Of a DNA stretch of 64,000 nucleotides, positions 24,720-37,469 are shown one piece after another. Source of the stretch: Callorhinus ursinus (taxonomy: Eukaryota > Chordata > Mammalia > Carnivora > Otariidae); contig NW_020312785.1 in NCBI RefSeq assembly GCF_003265705.1, positions 128,683,024 to 128,747,023 of the forward strand, read 5' to 3'. Every line of letters starts with the position of its first letter. Positions within the stretch are counted from its first letter, which is position 1. A program made the translations under genes and the position numbers. A model generated the notes under the pieces. The model did no database searches. It worked only from the letters and a program-made list of their open reading frames with translations, and was not told where the DNA came from.

Positions 24720-25224
24720 ATTAAAGTAGAGAGGAAGAACTGCTGGGATCACAGTCTAAGCCACTGATAAATGAGAAAACCAACAAAGATGATGACAGAA
24801 TTAAGTTCTTCAGAATGACTTGATTACCAGAGGACTAACAGAGGCCCTTGGGAAAACTGATGAAGTTTTCAAAAACACTTTCATGTTTTGTTTTGTTGGG
24901 TTTTTTTTTTTTTTTGATAAAAGATGTGTTACCATAATATAAAAGCCAAATATGCAGTTAAAAAGTCTGATAATATGCTATCATGCATATAAAAAATTAT
25001 GCCAATAAAATAAACATTCAATTTTCACTATTCTAATTAGGACAAATTTTCTAATGTTATAACTTTTCTTAATTGAGTAAATATCAATTTATTTTTCTAA
25101 CTTTTAGTTTAACTTCTCACAATTTACTCTAAAAGCTGGAAAATTTACCATGAATCTAAGGCTGATCCTGATAGGTCTTTCCCATACCTTTTCAGGAATA
25201 TTTCATTATTCTCTCTTCTGTGCT
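24720..25224. other. AT-rich unique or unrecognised sequence
   Basis: No ORF or repeat recognised apart from a T run near 24900. Confidence 0.5.
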
Positions 25225-25420
25225 ACCCAGTAGTATTTAGAACACAGCCAACAAAATACTACATTGTATTTGAATTATTTGTTTATATGTCTGTTTGAAC
25301 CATTACATAGCAAACTCTTTGAGGACAAAGAACATGTTTTATTCATCTTTGCATCCACAACATTGCGCACAGGTCTAGCACATAGTAGAAATGCAATTAA
25401 TTTTTGTCACATAGAGGAAA
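25225..25420 (+). mobile_element. L2 LINE 3' end, sense
   Basis: 'tagcaaactctttgaggaca', 'tcatctttgcatccacaaca' and 'ctagcacatagtagaaatgc' match the L2 3' terminus in order. Confidence 0.7.
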
Positions 25421-25452
25421 GAAGGAGGTTGGGATAAAGGGCTCAGACTTTT

Positions 25453-25649
25453 TTTTTTTAAGATTTTATTTGTTTATTTGACAGAGAGAGACACAGCGAT
25501 AGAGGGAACACAAGCAGGGGGAGTGGGAGAGGGAGAAGCAGGCTTCCCGCTGAGCGGGGAGCCCAGTGTGGGACTTGATCCCTGGATCCTGGGACCATGA
25601 CCTGAGCCGAAGGCAGACGCTTAACGACTGAGCCACCCAGGTGCCCCGG
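25453..25649 (-). mobile_element. CAN-SINE (minus), young
   Basis: 'aagattttatttgtttattt' to 'gagccacccaggtgcccc'. Flanks 'gggctcagactttt' at 25439-25452 and from 25650. Low divergence from the other long-type copies. Confidence 0.96.
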
Positions 25650-25664
25650 GGGCTCAGACTTTTT

Positions 25665-26939
25665 AAATTTTTAACACTGACTTTTTTTTTTTTGGTAACA
25701 AATCTTTCTAAATTATAGCACTCTTTCTTAATATATAGCGTGAACTAAACATGCTTATTAGACTTTTTTTTTGGATAACTAAGGGTCATAGTTTAGAACA
25801 TTAATTATCACTTTGTGCTATAGTAATAATGTCTTCTAGTGTTGTTCAAATGCTTAGGGTGATCTTTCCAAGAATTCATTACTGTTGGGCTTTCCAACTG
25901 GGGATACCTTTTCTCATCTGTGGGAAGAACTGAAAGTTGACCAGGAAAACCACTTAGAAAAGTACTTTAAACCAGTAGCCTTTACACTGAGGACAGAGAT
26001 ATAAGTGGGGGTAGTGGCTGGTTCTGTGGCAGCTCAGAGGTCTCCATATTCCTAAGGATTCAGGGATTTACTTCTACATTCAGAATTTAGAAAGCTAGCT
26101 CATTTTTAATTCCATTATCTGTGTTTCATAAATTTTTTCCTTCAAAGTACACTGGAATTCTAAATTTTCAAAATGTCTTCCAGGTGCAACTATAATTTTT
26201 AAGTGATTAAAATGTTTAATTACATAAAAAACAAAAACATCTTAGTGCTCAGCTAAGAAGTATCCAAAGATAAAATCATATTTTTCAATGGCCACAGAAA
26301 GACTAAAAGGGAGTTCTGTATCTTAAACATTGTTTTTTTAACATGCTACAAATATTTATTTTGTAGATCAAGGTCCATTTCAAATGTGCTCCCATCAAAG
26401 CAGTTTCCAAAGTCCACAGATACCAGTTACAGAGGTCATGAGAAGTTATTCAGAAGTTATTTTTCATTTAATTCCAACAGGAGGAACCAGTAGATAGAGC
26501 TGTGTTTAGAAAAGAAGCTTGCACAATGAGCTAACCCCAGCCCATTCATATCTGACTTGTGCCTCAGGAACTGAGGTGATCTATCAAGGACCCACTGCCT
26601 GGTACTATATAGACCTATCTGTATCAGTCCACATGCTGAAAACCTGCCAGAACTTTTCCCAAAACAGAGGCTACTCTAGAGCTGACACCAGTGCTCTGCC
26701 ACTACCCTACCAACACCACAATCCTGAAAGAGTGCAAGAAACATGAGTGCAAATACACAAAAGTTGTAATTTGTCCAGAGTTATGAAAAGCAGCGAAGAA
26801 AGAACCCTGAAAAAAATGTAAGGCTTATGATGTTGAAAAGTTGAAAAGAGGGCTTAATGTAGAGTGGGATGCTGTCATGGCTCCTTCATGATCAGTCCCC
26901 TTGTTCCTGCACTCTAACCCACACTCTTATCTGAGACAG
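25665..26939. other. Unique or unrecognised sequence
   Basis: The plus frame 26519-26746 (75 codons) has no recognisable domain. No repeat called. Confidence 0.5.
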
Positions 26940-27100
26940 AGTATAGTGAAAAGAATATACATGAGGGTTTGAATTTTGCTTCTAACGCTTAGCACCATGT
27001 GCCCTCGGGCAATTTATTAAAAGTATCTGTATCTCAACTCTTACAGGGTTACAGTCAGATTAAATGAGACACCCTGTATAAGAAATAGGTCACTATGCCT
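26940..27100 (+). mobile_element. MIR, sense
   Basis: 'gagggtttgaattttgcttc', 'ccctcgggcaatttatt' and 'ggttacagtcagattaaatg' follow the MIR order (gggttcgaatcc, ccttgggcaagtta, gattaaatgaga). Confidence 0.65.
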
Positions 27101-30100
27101 TGACATAGAGAGATATAAGCAAAATAGAAAGCATGATTGTCTTTAACCATATAATTTAATAAGCTACTTTGTAATTTATGGTTGCACAACACTTGTATCA
27201 ATTTGATTCTGACAGAATCAAATTCTTAAAAAAATTAATTATTGATATCTTTGATGGAGCTATTTGAAACTCATTTTCTCTACCTCTTTTAAAGAGGTTT
27301 GTTACATATCACGACAAACATGTTTGTAGACTAATTTTGTTGGCAGGGCTTGATCAGTTTTATGAACCATTACATGTAAAACTACTTTTTTAAAACAGTG
27401 CACTGTATCTATTTTGCTGTAAGCCACTTCAAGGCAGAGTAACTACACTGTTGTATACTATATGGACATTTTAACAGAACCTTTGTGTAAAAAAAATTAA
27501 TCGCTAATTCAAAACCCTGACAGAACAACAAAAGGCTACCTGAAGTATATAAATATTTTTTCAAGTGGTTTTGCCATCAATTTTCTTCCCCTTTTAAAAA
27601 TAGATTACCTTCTGTCTTTGAAGGTACTACAATTTCAGATGGAAGATTTTCTACCAAAATGTAGATGATACATGTTTAGGAATCATTGAAAGTCAGACAG
27701 TGTTGCTAGAGTCACATCACCCCCTCAGAGATATACCTGTGGTTCCTCTAGTTCTTTTTAGTTCTCTCTCCTTTCAGTACGTTTATTTTCTTAAAATAGT
27801 ACTCTCATTTGAGAGCTCTCATGTTGAATTAATGGAAAGGCTATGCTCCTAGACTCCTGAACTCCTCTTTAGAATACAATTTCATGTATACAATTAAGAC
27901 AGATTTTGAAAATCCTAAATCTTCCTGTTATACTGGGTACTATTGGGAATTGAAAAGGAATCAAATACTTAAATATGCTTAGTAGATATGTTTGCAGTCT
28001 CATGTGTATGTGTAATATAACTGAAATTTTGATGTTTGTTATGCAGCATAACCTAGCTGTTCTTGATTGATAATAGATATTTAATGTTTGTTCTTTTTAC
28101 CAAAGGCTAGTTCCCAAAGCTACTTGGAGTTTATATGAAGTTTTCTCAAAGAGGAGAATAGTCTCAGGCAAAAATTTTGGAGTGAAGGATACTGATGAGG
28201 AATAGAGGAAAACTGTTGGAGGATCTTTAAAACAAGGAAGAGGAAGTAAAACCAAATACACTTGGGTATAGGAAGAGATGAAATAATCAATGGAAGTAAA
28301 TTCTGGTGTAGAGTGTTCAGGGAACATACGAAAGTGAAGAATTTGTCTGTAGTTAGTGTCAGAATATACCACCATAAGGCTGACATCAGGATGAAGCCTT
28401 AATCCTGATCTCACAGCCCTCTCTCACAACTTTAACAGTGCCTAACTGCAAGTTTAGTCTGTACAACACTGGGGTTTGTTTTTGAACAAGCATGAAATAC
28501 TTGTCTACTCCACAGCCAAGATTTCTTTGTTACCAGTGCCTCGTTCTTGCTCCCTCGGTTACTGTCTTGTTTAAACTCGTGATCATCTAAATGCACTGGA
28601 TATATAACTATCCTGTTTCCTGACCTTCCTCTGAGTTTCTGACTCACTACTTTACCTTGGTCCTGAGGACAGTTCAGGGACTACCTCTGCTGCTCAAAAC
28701 TGGAAGCTTCATATGCAAAATAAAAACTCTAAGAGGTGGCAGATTATCTAACAGTACAATTCAGAAAAGTCGTAGATCATTTAAATGAGAGCTAAAATTT
28801 TCTTAATGTAGACGTAGAGGGTGTGTACGTACTTTATGTACTGCTTTTATAGGGTCAGTGGACAGAGAGACATGAATGATGCATGATTTTGTTTTTTATT
28901 CTTTAAGGGTAATACTGTAGGAAACGGAGTCAGTATTACTTATGCAATACAGGTTTTATGGATTAAGAATCTTAATTTCTATGGGAATTGCGACAGTATT
29001 ACAATTTGACATTTTTTAGCATAAGAGGTATACATTGGCCAATCCCAATCTAGAGTGTGCAGAAAAAGTAACTTCATTTTCTAAACTGATCTCTTTCTAG
29101 TTACAGGCAGCCATTGCAAATCATGCTATAAAATACACAACTCATCTTGGTATAAAATACTCGGCCTTGCCTTTTCAGAAGGCATCTCAGTATAATACTC
29201 TCTTTTGACAAATTACTGAGTCTAAAAAAATTTCTGCTCTTCTCTAAGGTTCTCCCTTCCCTTAAGCAAGTTGGCATTTGAGTGAAGGAAGAAGCATTGC
29301 TCCTGTTGCTGTCTTTCCAGAGAGGCATTTCATGGGCTTGACTTCTGGGCCTTAAGCCTTGTTCTTACTACATCTGCTTGGTCAGTAGGCAAGCTGTGCC
29401 AGGATTTGCAGAGCTTTATATTTTTGTCTGTTCACGGGAAATCTGCAGCAAGCTACCTTCTCACTCTTGAACCAAGTCAGTTTCAGTCCTGCAGTTCCAT
29501 CAGCACTTCCAGACTCTTTAGGGGAACCTCGAAATTCTCGATTGCTTTCTCTGTGCTACCTTGGAGTCAGAAATCTGTGAAAACTGCCCTCTGGCCCATT
29601 AACTGGGGAAGTCCCACTCATACTTCATTCCTCTTTCCATTACTACTGTGCCATGAGGGACACAGCACTTTATCCCAAACAGGACTTTCTGAAAAGATTG
29701 TGTTTTTTGCAGGCTCTTCTCCCTGCTCCCTCCTCCGAGAAGCCAAGCACCAGCCTGAAGGTTTAAGGATTACCTTTTAGCTTTTCTTGGGTTATATCTT
29801 CTTCTACCTTTATTGTGAAAGCCAGGAAGAATGAAGGGAACTCGATCTTTTCCTCAGGTCCCAGGCAGTGTCCTCACACTAGGCTCATCCATTCTGAATC
29901 TCTGTGTATCTCAACTTTCCTAGACCTGAAGAGGATGGAATGTCCTTTCCAAGATATCTGGAATTATACTTCTCACTACGATTATAATATAGTTAATCCT
30001 CCGAATTTGTTTTTTTTCTTATGTAAAAACTCAGCTTTGGAAGTTCTCAGAAAACCTTTTAACCACTTGAAAGCCTGCTTGCAAGCTTTGGACTTAAAAG

Positions 30101-31677
30101 AGAAATCTACTTTCAGAGTTAAAGTTCAGCTTCCCTGTTCTAGGTAACATTCTTAGCAATAAGCTCCAGGTTTATGGATGAATTAAGAATAGTTGTAATG
30201 GCAGGAGGAGGTCTTAGGAGTGTGGGTAGGGTTTGAGGTGGAGTAAAGAAAAGAGAATGGCATGATTTTTAAAAGGGGGGCACTGGATAACATTTAAGAA
30301 GCTAATGTATTACCCTAAGTACTAATTGGCCATCAGAGAATGGTACCACTTCAAGGGAGAGGAGTCTCTGGTTATTATCTTTTAGCACCAGCAGTACCCA
30401 ACAGTTCATAATTAACTGAATTTTCTTCAAAAAGCAGGTTAATCAGAAATTTTCAGGAATGAACAGTTTTCCAGGCTGTAATAAGGAAATGATAGTGTTT
30501 TCTCAGTGATTGTTCATGACTCTATGATGAGTAAAAAAGTAAAAATTAAGCATGCTGAAAACATGGACCTATTCCATGTTTTTTAGTGTGAATAAAATTT
30601 TATTGATGCTAAAGAAAACACCACTAAATATAGTGTAGGGATAGTATTTATACAAGAGAACATCTTATTAATTAATGTACAGTGCATTACAGTCTGGTGA
30701 AATAGTGAATGCCTTTATAATTGTGTACACTTTATAGCTAAAATTTCACTAGTGAGAAGGCAAAATAACCTCATATCTCACTAGTGGACTGCTTGTGGAT
30801 CTTTGACAACTAAATACATTTCACTGAAAGTTATGCTTGATAGTTGGGAAAATTATCATTTTCAACCTATGTGTGGTAATGTGATGGTAGTATCTGAGAG
30901 CAAAATCTGGACCAAATAGGTTAATTATAAATGAAAGATACTAATCTTTTACTACTCTAGGATATTAACAACTCAGCTGAAGGCATTTATAAATGTAGGG
31001 CACACTTTCAAATAGCTGAGTATTTTATTTTAAAGAATATTTTTCTATGGGCTAAAGACTTTTGTTGAAACTCAACAAGCTGCCAGTTTTCTTTCACTAT
31101 TAATTATTAGCTTTAAAAGAAACACACTGTTAGAAACTACCTTTTAAGGGAAGGGAAACCCAGAGTTAGTGAGGCTTAAAATAACAAAGGAGTAGAATGT
31201 GTTCCAATAGAACAACATATGAATCACACAGAATAGCTTTCTGTTATAGCACCATGATCAATTACATCAGCAACAGGTGAAAACCATTAGTTGTTGTAGC
31301 TGCTCTTGGTGAGATGTTTTTCTTCCTCCTAGGTGTTCTAATATCAGTTTATCACTTTCATACCCAGTGTCTGAGCCTCTCCTAACCTTCAGTGCAGAAT
31401 TGAAAAGAATGAAAGAAAATAAGAAAGTAATCAAAATGAGAATATCAGTATTTTGCCAAATATATAGCAGCAACTGCTCAAAAAAGGATTGTGAAGAGTA
31501 CTTTATAAAGGTTATTTAAATACTTAATATGACAGTAAACAACAATTTCTCAATTTAGTGGTTTCTAATTTTTGATGTCTATAATTTAAATTTTTTAAAA
31601 TTTCAGGGACTTACTCTTCCTATTCCTGTTTTCTTCTATGACTATTAATTTTGTGAGTAATTAGTTAATGTTGTTAA
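27101..31677. other. Repeat-poor 4.6-kb stretch with no recognised gene
   Basis: No SINE or young L1 seen. Overlapping minus frames lie at 28097-28414 and 28120-28386, another at 28432-28647 (-), one at 29101-29328 (-), then plus frames at 29406-29780 (124 codons) and 29815-30147 (110 codons, different phase). None shows a domain, signal or splice arrangement I recognise. The interval 29.3-30.2 kb is richer in C and G than its surroundings. It could be an old LTR, an exon or UTR of an unrecognised transcript, or simply unique DNA. Confidence 0.45.
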
Positions 31678-31690
31678 GATGGAACTCAAG

Positions 31691-31871
31691 GGGTGTCTCG
31701 GTGGCTCAGTCAGTTAAGTGTCTGCCTTCGGCTGGGGTCCTGGGAGAGAGCCCCACATTTGGGCTCCCTGCTCAGCGGGGGGCTTGCTTCTTTTTCCTCT
31801 GCTGCTGCCCCTGCTTATGCTCTCTTGCTCTCTTTCTCTGTCAAATAAATAAGTAAAGTCTTTTAAGAAAA
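31691..31871 (+). mobile_element. CAN-SINE (plus), moderately diverged
   Basis: 'gtctcggtggctcagtcagt' head and 'tcaaataaataagtaaagtc' tail. Flanks 'gatggaactcaag' and 'ggtggaattcaag' are a target duplication with two differences. Confidence 0.93.
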
Positions 31872-31884
31872 AGGTGGAATTCAA

Positions 31885-32544
31885 GTTCATTTTAGTTACA
31901 CAGTAACAAAAATGTGCTGGTATTGTGATAATTATTGTGATCAAAATTCTGAAGAATGTTTTGCTGTGTTATTTTTTAAACTACATAAAATAAATGATAT
32001 GCAACAAAATGAAGACCAAAAAAATGTTGTATTGGCTCTATTGTGCTGAGAACTGCTGAGCTTTGTAAAATATTGTCTTCATTAACCTGCTCTAAATTTT
32101 AATAGCCAATAGGAGTTTAATACAGGGTGTCCAGAGGACAAACAACTTGCAATCGTCAAGAGTGTGGTGATGTAACCCTTCCCAGTGTGTAGCTATATCA
32201 TCTAATTTTCTGTTCACTGCAACCACAGTTATACTCAAGCCTACAAAGGTTGCAATTTAAGTGTACTTTTAGGCAGGTGGTCTCCAAATTCAAATTATTT
32301 GTAGTTGGTTAATCTCTAGTCGGGGCAGAAGACAACCTGAGCAAATGAGTGCAGCTGTACTGGCAGACACCTGTTAAGGGACAAAAGTTTTCTCCTCTTC
32401 CAGGATCTCTTGGGGGTGTTTTCACCACTCAAGATTGCGGACTTGGGTGTACAGTTGAATTCAGAACAGTAGTACCTTACATATGCAACATTTTTTTCTC
32501 TCCCCACAAACTTTTTCTTTTTCAAAAAATTATTTTCTCAATTA
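31885..32544. other. Unique or unrecognised sequence
   Basis: Complementary frames at 32316-32525 (-) and 32349-32576 (+) have no recognisable features. Confidence 0.5.
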
Positions 32545-32720
32545 ATTCATTCTCTCATTCACCAAACATTTATTAAGTGCTAGATGCTAGATATCTAAAA
32601 TTTAATATTAAAATACCCACCCTCAAAGGAGCTCAGTCTAGAGGAAGAGACACATTAACAAACAATCAGAACAATGTGATAAGTGTACAAGACTTGGGAA
32701 ATAAAGATAAAAGAGAATTA
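32545..32720 (-). mobile_element. L2 LINE 3' end, antisense
   Basis: 'tcattcaccaaacatttatt', 'aagtgctagatgctagat', 'ctcaaaggagctcagtctag' and 'gtgataagtgtacaagactt' match the complement of the L2 terminus. Confidence 0.6.
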
Positions 32721-33517
32721 GATTTTTTTCTTTAGAGAGGTATCTTTGAGAAGTATCTTTTAACTATGCTTAAGTCACATTTTAATAATTTGCTTAGGAT
32801 CTCTCCTGTGAAGACTGTCTCCAGTAAAGGATGTATATATAGGTAGTCCTTACTTGGTGTTCCTTACACTTTGTCACTTAACTTACCCCATGCTATCTCA
32901 TTAGCATCCATTCTTTATTCTAATATCCATTTACTCATTTCTTGCAGCAGGATCCTGCAAGAAAGCAACTCAGTGAGACAGTGGGAAATAAAAACAGGAA
33001 TGGAGGTGATTATACTCACTTATGTTAAACAAAAAAAGTTGTAAGACATTATCTTGCTTCATAAAATGTGCCCCAAATTACATTATGACTAAGGTATGGG
33101 GTTTTATGGTCCTGAGGCTTTTTAAAAATGAGCTTTTGGTATTTTTATTATAAACAGCAGGAGTTGCTCAATATGTGACCTGTGGGAAAGTTTTTTGGAA
33201 TGTTTTTTGACAGGTTTTTAAGTGTCTCTGAGGTCTGAAAAGGGAGAGTGAGCTAGCTGCCTCTGCTGTGAAATGACCACCATTTGGGGGGGTGGTGAAA
33301 ATCTCTGAACCGGGTAGATCAAGTACTTATGGCTGAAGAAAAAGAAGTCGAGCATCAGTAACACGGTTGGACATCCCCCTGTCCATAGCCAGAACTGGTG
33401 ATGGGGGGAGAACATAAGAAAGTAAAAAATCATGTGGAGTAATTCGCATGGTAAATCATTTGCCAATGATTTAAGGTTGTTTATTTGAAAACTAGATTTT
33501 GTTGATATTTTTGGTTT
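32721..33517. other. Unique or unrecognised sequence
   Basis: Minus frame 33218-33466 has no recognisable features. No repeat called. Confidence 0.5.
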
Positions 33518-33531
33518 TCAAATCCATTTTT

Positions 33532-33718
33532 TAAAAAATTTATTTGTGTTAGAGTGCACGCAAGTGTGGGGGGAGGGGGAGAGGAAAAGAGAATCTCAAG
33601 CAGACTCCCCCCCCCCGTGCGTGAAACCTGATGCGGGGCTTGATCCCACAACCCCAAGATCATGACCTGAGCCGAAATTGAGTTAGACACTTAACTGACT
33701 GAGCCACCCAGGTGCCCC
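33532..33718 (-). mobile_element. CAN-SINE (minus) with 14-bp TSD
   Basis: Ends 'gagccacccaggtgcccc'. 'tcaaatccattttt' is at 33518-33531 and 33719-33732. Contains a C10 run (about 33608-33617). Confidence 0.95.
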
Positions 33719-33744
33719 TCAAATCCATTTTTAAGTTAATACAT

Positions 33745-34197
33745 GTTATAAGTCCAAACTTGAAACTGCTCAAGTGCCCCTAACTATACAGCGGATAAAT
33801 TATGATATATTCACACAATAGAATAATACTCAGCAATAAAAATGAGTAAATTTCAACTGCACAAATATGGATGAATCTCACAATATTGAACAAAAACAAG
33901 TCATACACAAAAGAGTACATACTGGGGGCGTCTGGGTGGCTCAGTCGGTTAAAGTGTCTGCCTTTGACATAGAGAGAGAGAGTGAGAGAGCACAAGCGGG
34001 GGAGAGCAGCAGAGGGAGAGAGAGAAACAGACTCCCCACTGAGTAGGGAGCCCGATGCAGTGCTCAATCCCAGGACCCTGGGATCATGACCTGAGCTGAA
34101 GGCAGCTGCTCAACCCACTGAGCCACCGAGGCGTCCCGGATTGTACACTGTTCTGTATGCCATACTTCACAAAAGTTTACTTAAGAAGTAATATACA
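33745..34197 (+). mobile_element. Old L1M 3' region, sense, split by a SINE compound
   Basis: 'acacaatagaataatactca', 'gcaataaaaatgagtaaatt' and 'atatggatgaatctcacaat' match the L1 ORF2 C-terminal coding strand. After the SINE compound, 'tgtacactgttctgtatgcc' and 'atacttcacaaaagtttact' resemble the L1M terminus. Confidence 0.7.
33924..34137. mobile_element. Palindromic SINE compound: plus-strand head joined to a minus-strand SINE
   Basis: 33924-33966 is the first about 43 bases of a plus-oriented CAN-SINE ('gtctgggtggctcagtcggt'). It stops abruptly at 'tgcctttgac' and continues as a minus-oriented SINE lacking its T-rich tail (33967-34137), ending 'gagccaccgaggcgtccc'. Both outer ends are therefore SINE heads. 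No clear flanking duplication was found. Confidence 0.85.
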
Positions 34198-34391
34198 GGG
34201 TGCCTGGGTGGCTCAGTCATTAAGTGTCTTCCTTCGGCTCAGGTCATGATCCCAGGGTCCTGGGATCAAGCCCCGCGTCGGGCTCCCTGCTCAGCGGGAA
34301 GCCTGCTTCTCCCTCTCCCGCTCCCCCTGCTTGTGTTCCTGCTCTCGCTGTGTCTGTCTGTCAAATAAATAAATAAAATCTTTTAAAAAAA
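34198..34391 (+). mobile_element. CAN-SINE (plus), young, perfect 12-bp TSD
   Basis: 'gggtgcctgggtggctcagt' to 'aaataaataaataaaatctt' plus A run. 'aagtaatataca' at 34186-34197 and 34392-34403. Confidence 0.97.
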
Positions 34392-34575
34392 AAGTAATAT
34401 ACATGTTCACCTCAGAAGATAGTTTTGAAAAATTGGAATATATTGCATATTCAGTCTTTTGCTTTTCATTTTACACTAAGTCATAAGCATATTCTCATGT
34501 TATTTAATGTGTTTCATTGACAGGAATGTTAAAATTTTCATTATCTTGATTAAGGTATTTTGAAAATAAGGAAAT

Positions 34576-34628
34576 ATTTATTGTATGTATATATATATAG
34601 TATATATGTGTGTATATACACACACACT
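34576..34628. repeat. Compound (TA)n/(TG)n/(CA)n microsatellite
   Basis: 'tatatatatatagtatatat' then 'gtgtgtatatacacacacac'. Confidence 0.85.
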
Positions 34629-35989
34629 AACATGTAGAGTTGTAACATAAAAACCAGAGTTCAAAACCCAATATAGGGTAACTTTTTAATATTTTTTCAT
34701 GTTAGACCACTAGGCTTATGCTACCAAAAGCATACAACACCCTCCCTCCAGCACAGTAACAGTAACAGTAATGATGGGGGAGTAGTTCCCCAAAGGAAAT
34801 GCTTCTCTTTATAATTTGTCCTGAAATAGCAGTTCTTTTAACTGTAAGGCCTGTGTTGCTATAGTTTTCCACATTTGTGAAGTAGGAAAATTAATATAAA
34901 AATGTGTTCTTGGCTTTAAGGTTATTAGAGGAAGTTTCTCCTTTTTGTAGCAAAGTCATCTCTTCAGTCAGGCTGATGCTAATTATTAATTTACATTCCA
35001 TTATATCTCCAGTGAAAATACAAATATGTATTCCTGAAGTCAGAAATTTTAAAATACACATCTATGAATAAATAATACAGTTGACTATAAATAAATACAC
35101 TGGTGCACTACAGAATACACTGCATTCTATTACCAGATGCATGGTTTATGTAATGTTAAAATTTAGTCTAGAATCACAGGATCATTCACATAATCTCACG
35201 GAGATTAAAGTAAATGTTTATAAAGCGGTGAAGAACATTATGCCTCCTGTGCTAAGTAAACTACATAATCACATTAGCTAAGACAAGTACCTCATAATGT
35301 CTAAGTTTTCCTTTCAATCTAGAGAGAAGTAAATAGTGTCTCCATCAACACCTTTTCACCCCTACTAACCTAACCAAATTTGGCAAGTCTCCATTATAAA
35401 CAATATGTTTTATAAAACATCTAATTCTTACTTAGGCAGGAAGTCAACAAATGTTCGTTCTCTTTCATTTTCCTTACTATTAATTATTAAGTTTGTTTTA
35501 TGGAACTATAAACACGTAGTCTTTAAAGTCTTTTGGTTTCTTCATAATTTTTATATTATCTCATTGATTCGAGAATTCAAGTAAAATGATATACAGCTGA
35601 GTGTTTACTTTTCATAAAGAGGAAAAATTGGCCAGATGTTTCTACAAATAGTTTGATCAGTGACTACGTTATGAAAATTATTAGGTCATTTTCAGGAAAA
35701 AAGAAAACAGGTAGGGTAAAGAAGCAGTGAAAAGGAAAAAAGATGATTTAGAACATGGCTTATGCAGATAAGAGTAGCTATAGGAGACAGGCTTTAAAAT
35801 ACTATGCTTAATTCCTTTTCACAGCTTTCAGCTTAAGGTTTAGGTGATAAACTCGATCAGTTTACCGCTTAAACGTTTAGCTTGTGGTCTTTTAGATTTA
35901 AGCTGAGGGACACAATTAGAAAATTATGAATATCATAAATACTACCAGGGTTCATAAATCCACAATGTGATTTACAGTGCCCTGTAAGT
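34629..35989. other. Unique or unrecognised sequence
   Basis: Plus frame 35081-35281 has no recognisable features. A triplicated 'acagta' lies near 34755-34772. Confidence 0.5.
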
Positions 35990-36165
35990 AGAATCTCAAC
36001 AGTGTCACTTTGAGTAAATTATACCTCAGTTTCCTCATCCATAAAATGCGGATAAGGGTATCAGTACCTAAGATTATAAGTATTAAATCAGTTCATACCT
36101 GTCAGTCACCTAAAACAGTATCTGGCACGGGAGGTGCTCTATAAAAGTTCACCAGTATTACTGCG
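35990..36165 (+). mobile_element. MIR, sense
   Basis: 'tcagtttcctcatccataaa', 'gcggataagggtatcagtac', 'tatctggcacgggaggtgct' match the MIR 3' half in order. Confidence 0.85.
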
Positions 36166-37176
36166 ACTAACATTACCACCAATAAGATAATTTGTGGCTT
36201 CCCAGTCTGGTGTCTGTGTCTTTAGCCCACCTCCAATATTTAATGCTGCAGTAGGATAGAAAATGAAATTTTAGGCTATCAGCAAGACTCATATCTGCAT
36301 CTATAATGCAGGACCTTTGACTCTGTGATCATACTCTTTGGAATCATGGTCTGTATTTCAAAAGAAACACTCATCATTTTTATGGACAAAGATATTGACC
36401 TACTCACTTGTATAGCCAGAAGGCTTTCCAAAGAAAGAAAGAAAGCTCTCCCTCTGGTGTTGATGTCTTCCTTCTGGTTAGGGGCAGGGGGTAGGGATTG
36501 GTAAAAGAAAAGAGCATACAGAAAGAAGTGGAGGAAAGGGAAAATAGAATAGGAGGGGAAAGTGCATTGCCTGGATAGAAGATAAACAAATGATTTAAAT
36601 ATCTGCCCTAAAGATCCCATTAACCTAATCATCCTTTTCTCAAGTTTCTGGCTCACAGTTATTAACAGAGTTACCAAGGACATGCATTGTTTCTAGCCTT
36701 CATTCTTCTCTGTTTTGACTTATTTATAGGCCACATGAGGAAATTTATGTCCAATACCTACCAAGAAGGGTTTCTAGGAGTAGAGATTTCATTTGTTTTT
36801 TTAAAAAATTCCATCTTTTATCTTTCCCTCAAAATACAGTATTGTTCATGACTTCTTTTTACTCTTTTTAGCATTTTAAAACGTATTTTAGTGTAAAGTA
36901 CATTTGTTCTTAAGAGGATATTAAGTATGATTGTGCGCCTCCTAATGGCAACCTATAATTATTTTTATAACCATCAGCTGTTTAGGTTTCGTGTTTGTGT
37001 TTCAGTAGCATAACCAGCCTTTGCAGTTGCTTCACAAGAGGGAAAGAATATGGTACATAGTAAATGCAAATAATTTTTCCTCACTTGTCCAAAATGAGCT
37101 TTTACAGTACTTTATATTTTAGCTAAAAACTTAATGTGAGTGACTTTTGAACTCTGAAAACCTGATTACCAAATAG
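36166..37176. other. Unique or unrecognised sequence
   Basis: Overlapping minus frames 36279-36683 (134 codons) and 36404-36589 in another phase. The longer has hydrophobic Phe/Leu-rich runs from a purine-rich plus strand. No homology recognised. Confidence 0.5.
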
Positions 37177-37192
37177 ACAAAAAGTATTTTTT

Positions 37193-37385
37193 TTTTTTAA
37201 GATTTTATTTATGTATTTGACAGAGAGAGACAGAGAGAGAGGGAACACAAGCAGGGGGTGTGGGAGAGGGAGAAGCAGGCTTCCCGCCGAGCAGGGAGCC
37301 CGATGTGGGGCTCGATCCCAGGACCCTGGGACCATGACCTGAGCCGAAGGCAGACGCTTAACGACTGAGCCACCCAGGCACCCCC
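37193..37385 (-). mobile_element. CAN-SINE (minus), young
   Basis: 'aagattttatttatgtattt' to 'gagccacccaggcacccc'. Flanks 'acaaaaagtatttttt' and 'acaaaaagaatttttt'. The 88-codon minus frame 37123-37389 is SINE sense-strand read-through. Confidence 0.96.
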
Positions 37386-37469
37386 ACAAAAAGAATTTTT
37401 TTAAGAGTCATGAATCTCCAGAAATTCAGCACACTGTCCTTTATTCATTACAGCATTGTGGGAGAATTT

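Noticed and set aside
28097..28414. Pair of overlapping minus-strand frames as a possible exon
   Set aside because: Two phases open at once, no recognisable domain, no convincing splice sites with neighbouring frames.
36279..36683. 134-codon minus-strand frame with hydrophobic runs, possible membrane protein
   Set aside because: No homology recognised, a second frame overlaps it in another phase, and no promoter or splice structure is visible. Hydrophobic runs follow from purine-rich plus-strand DNA.
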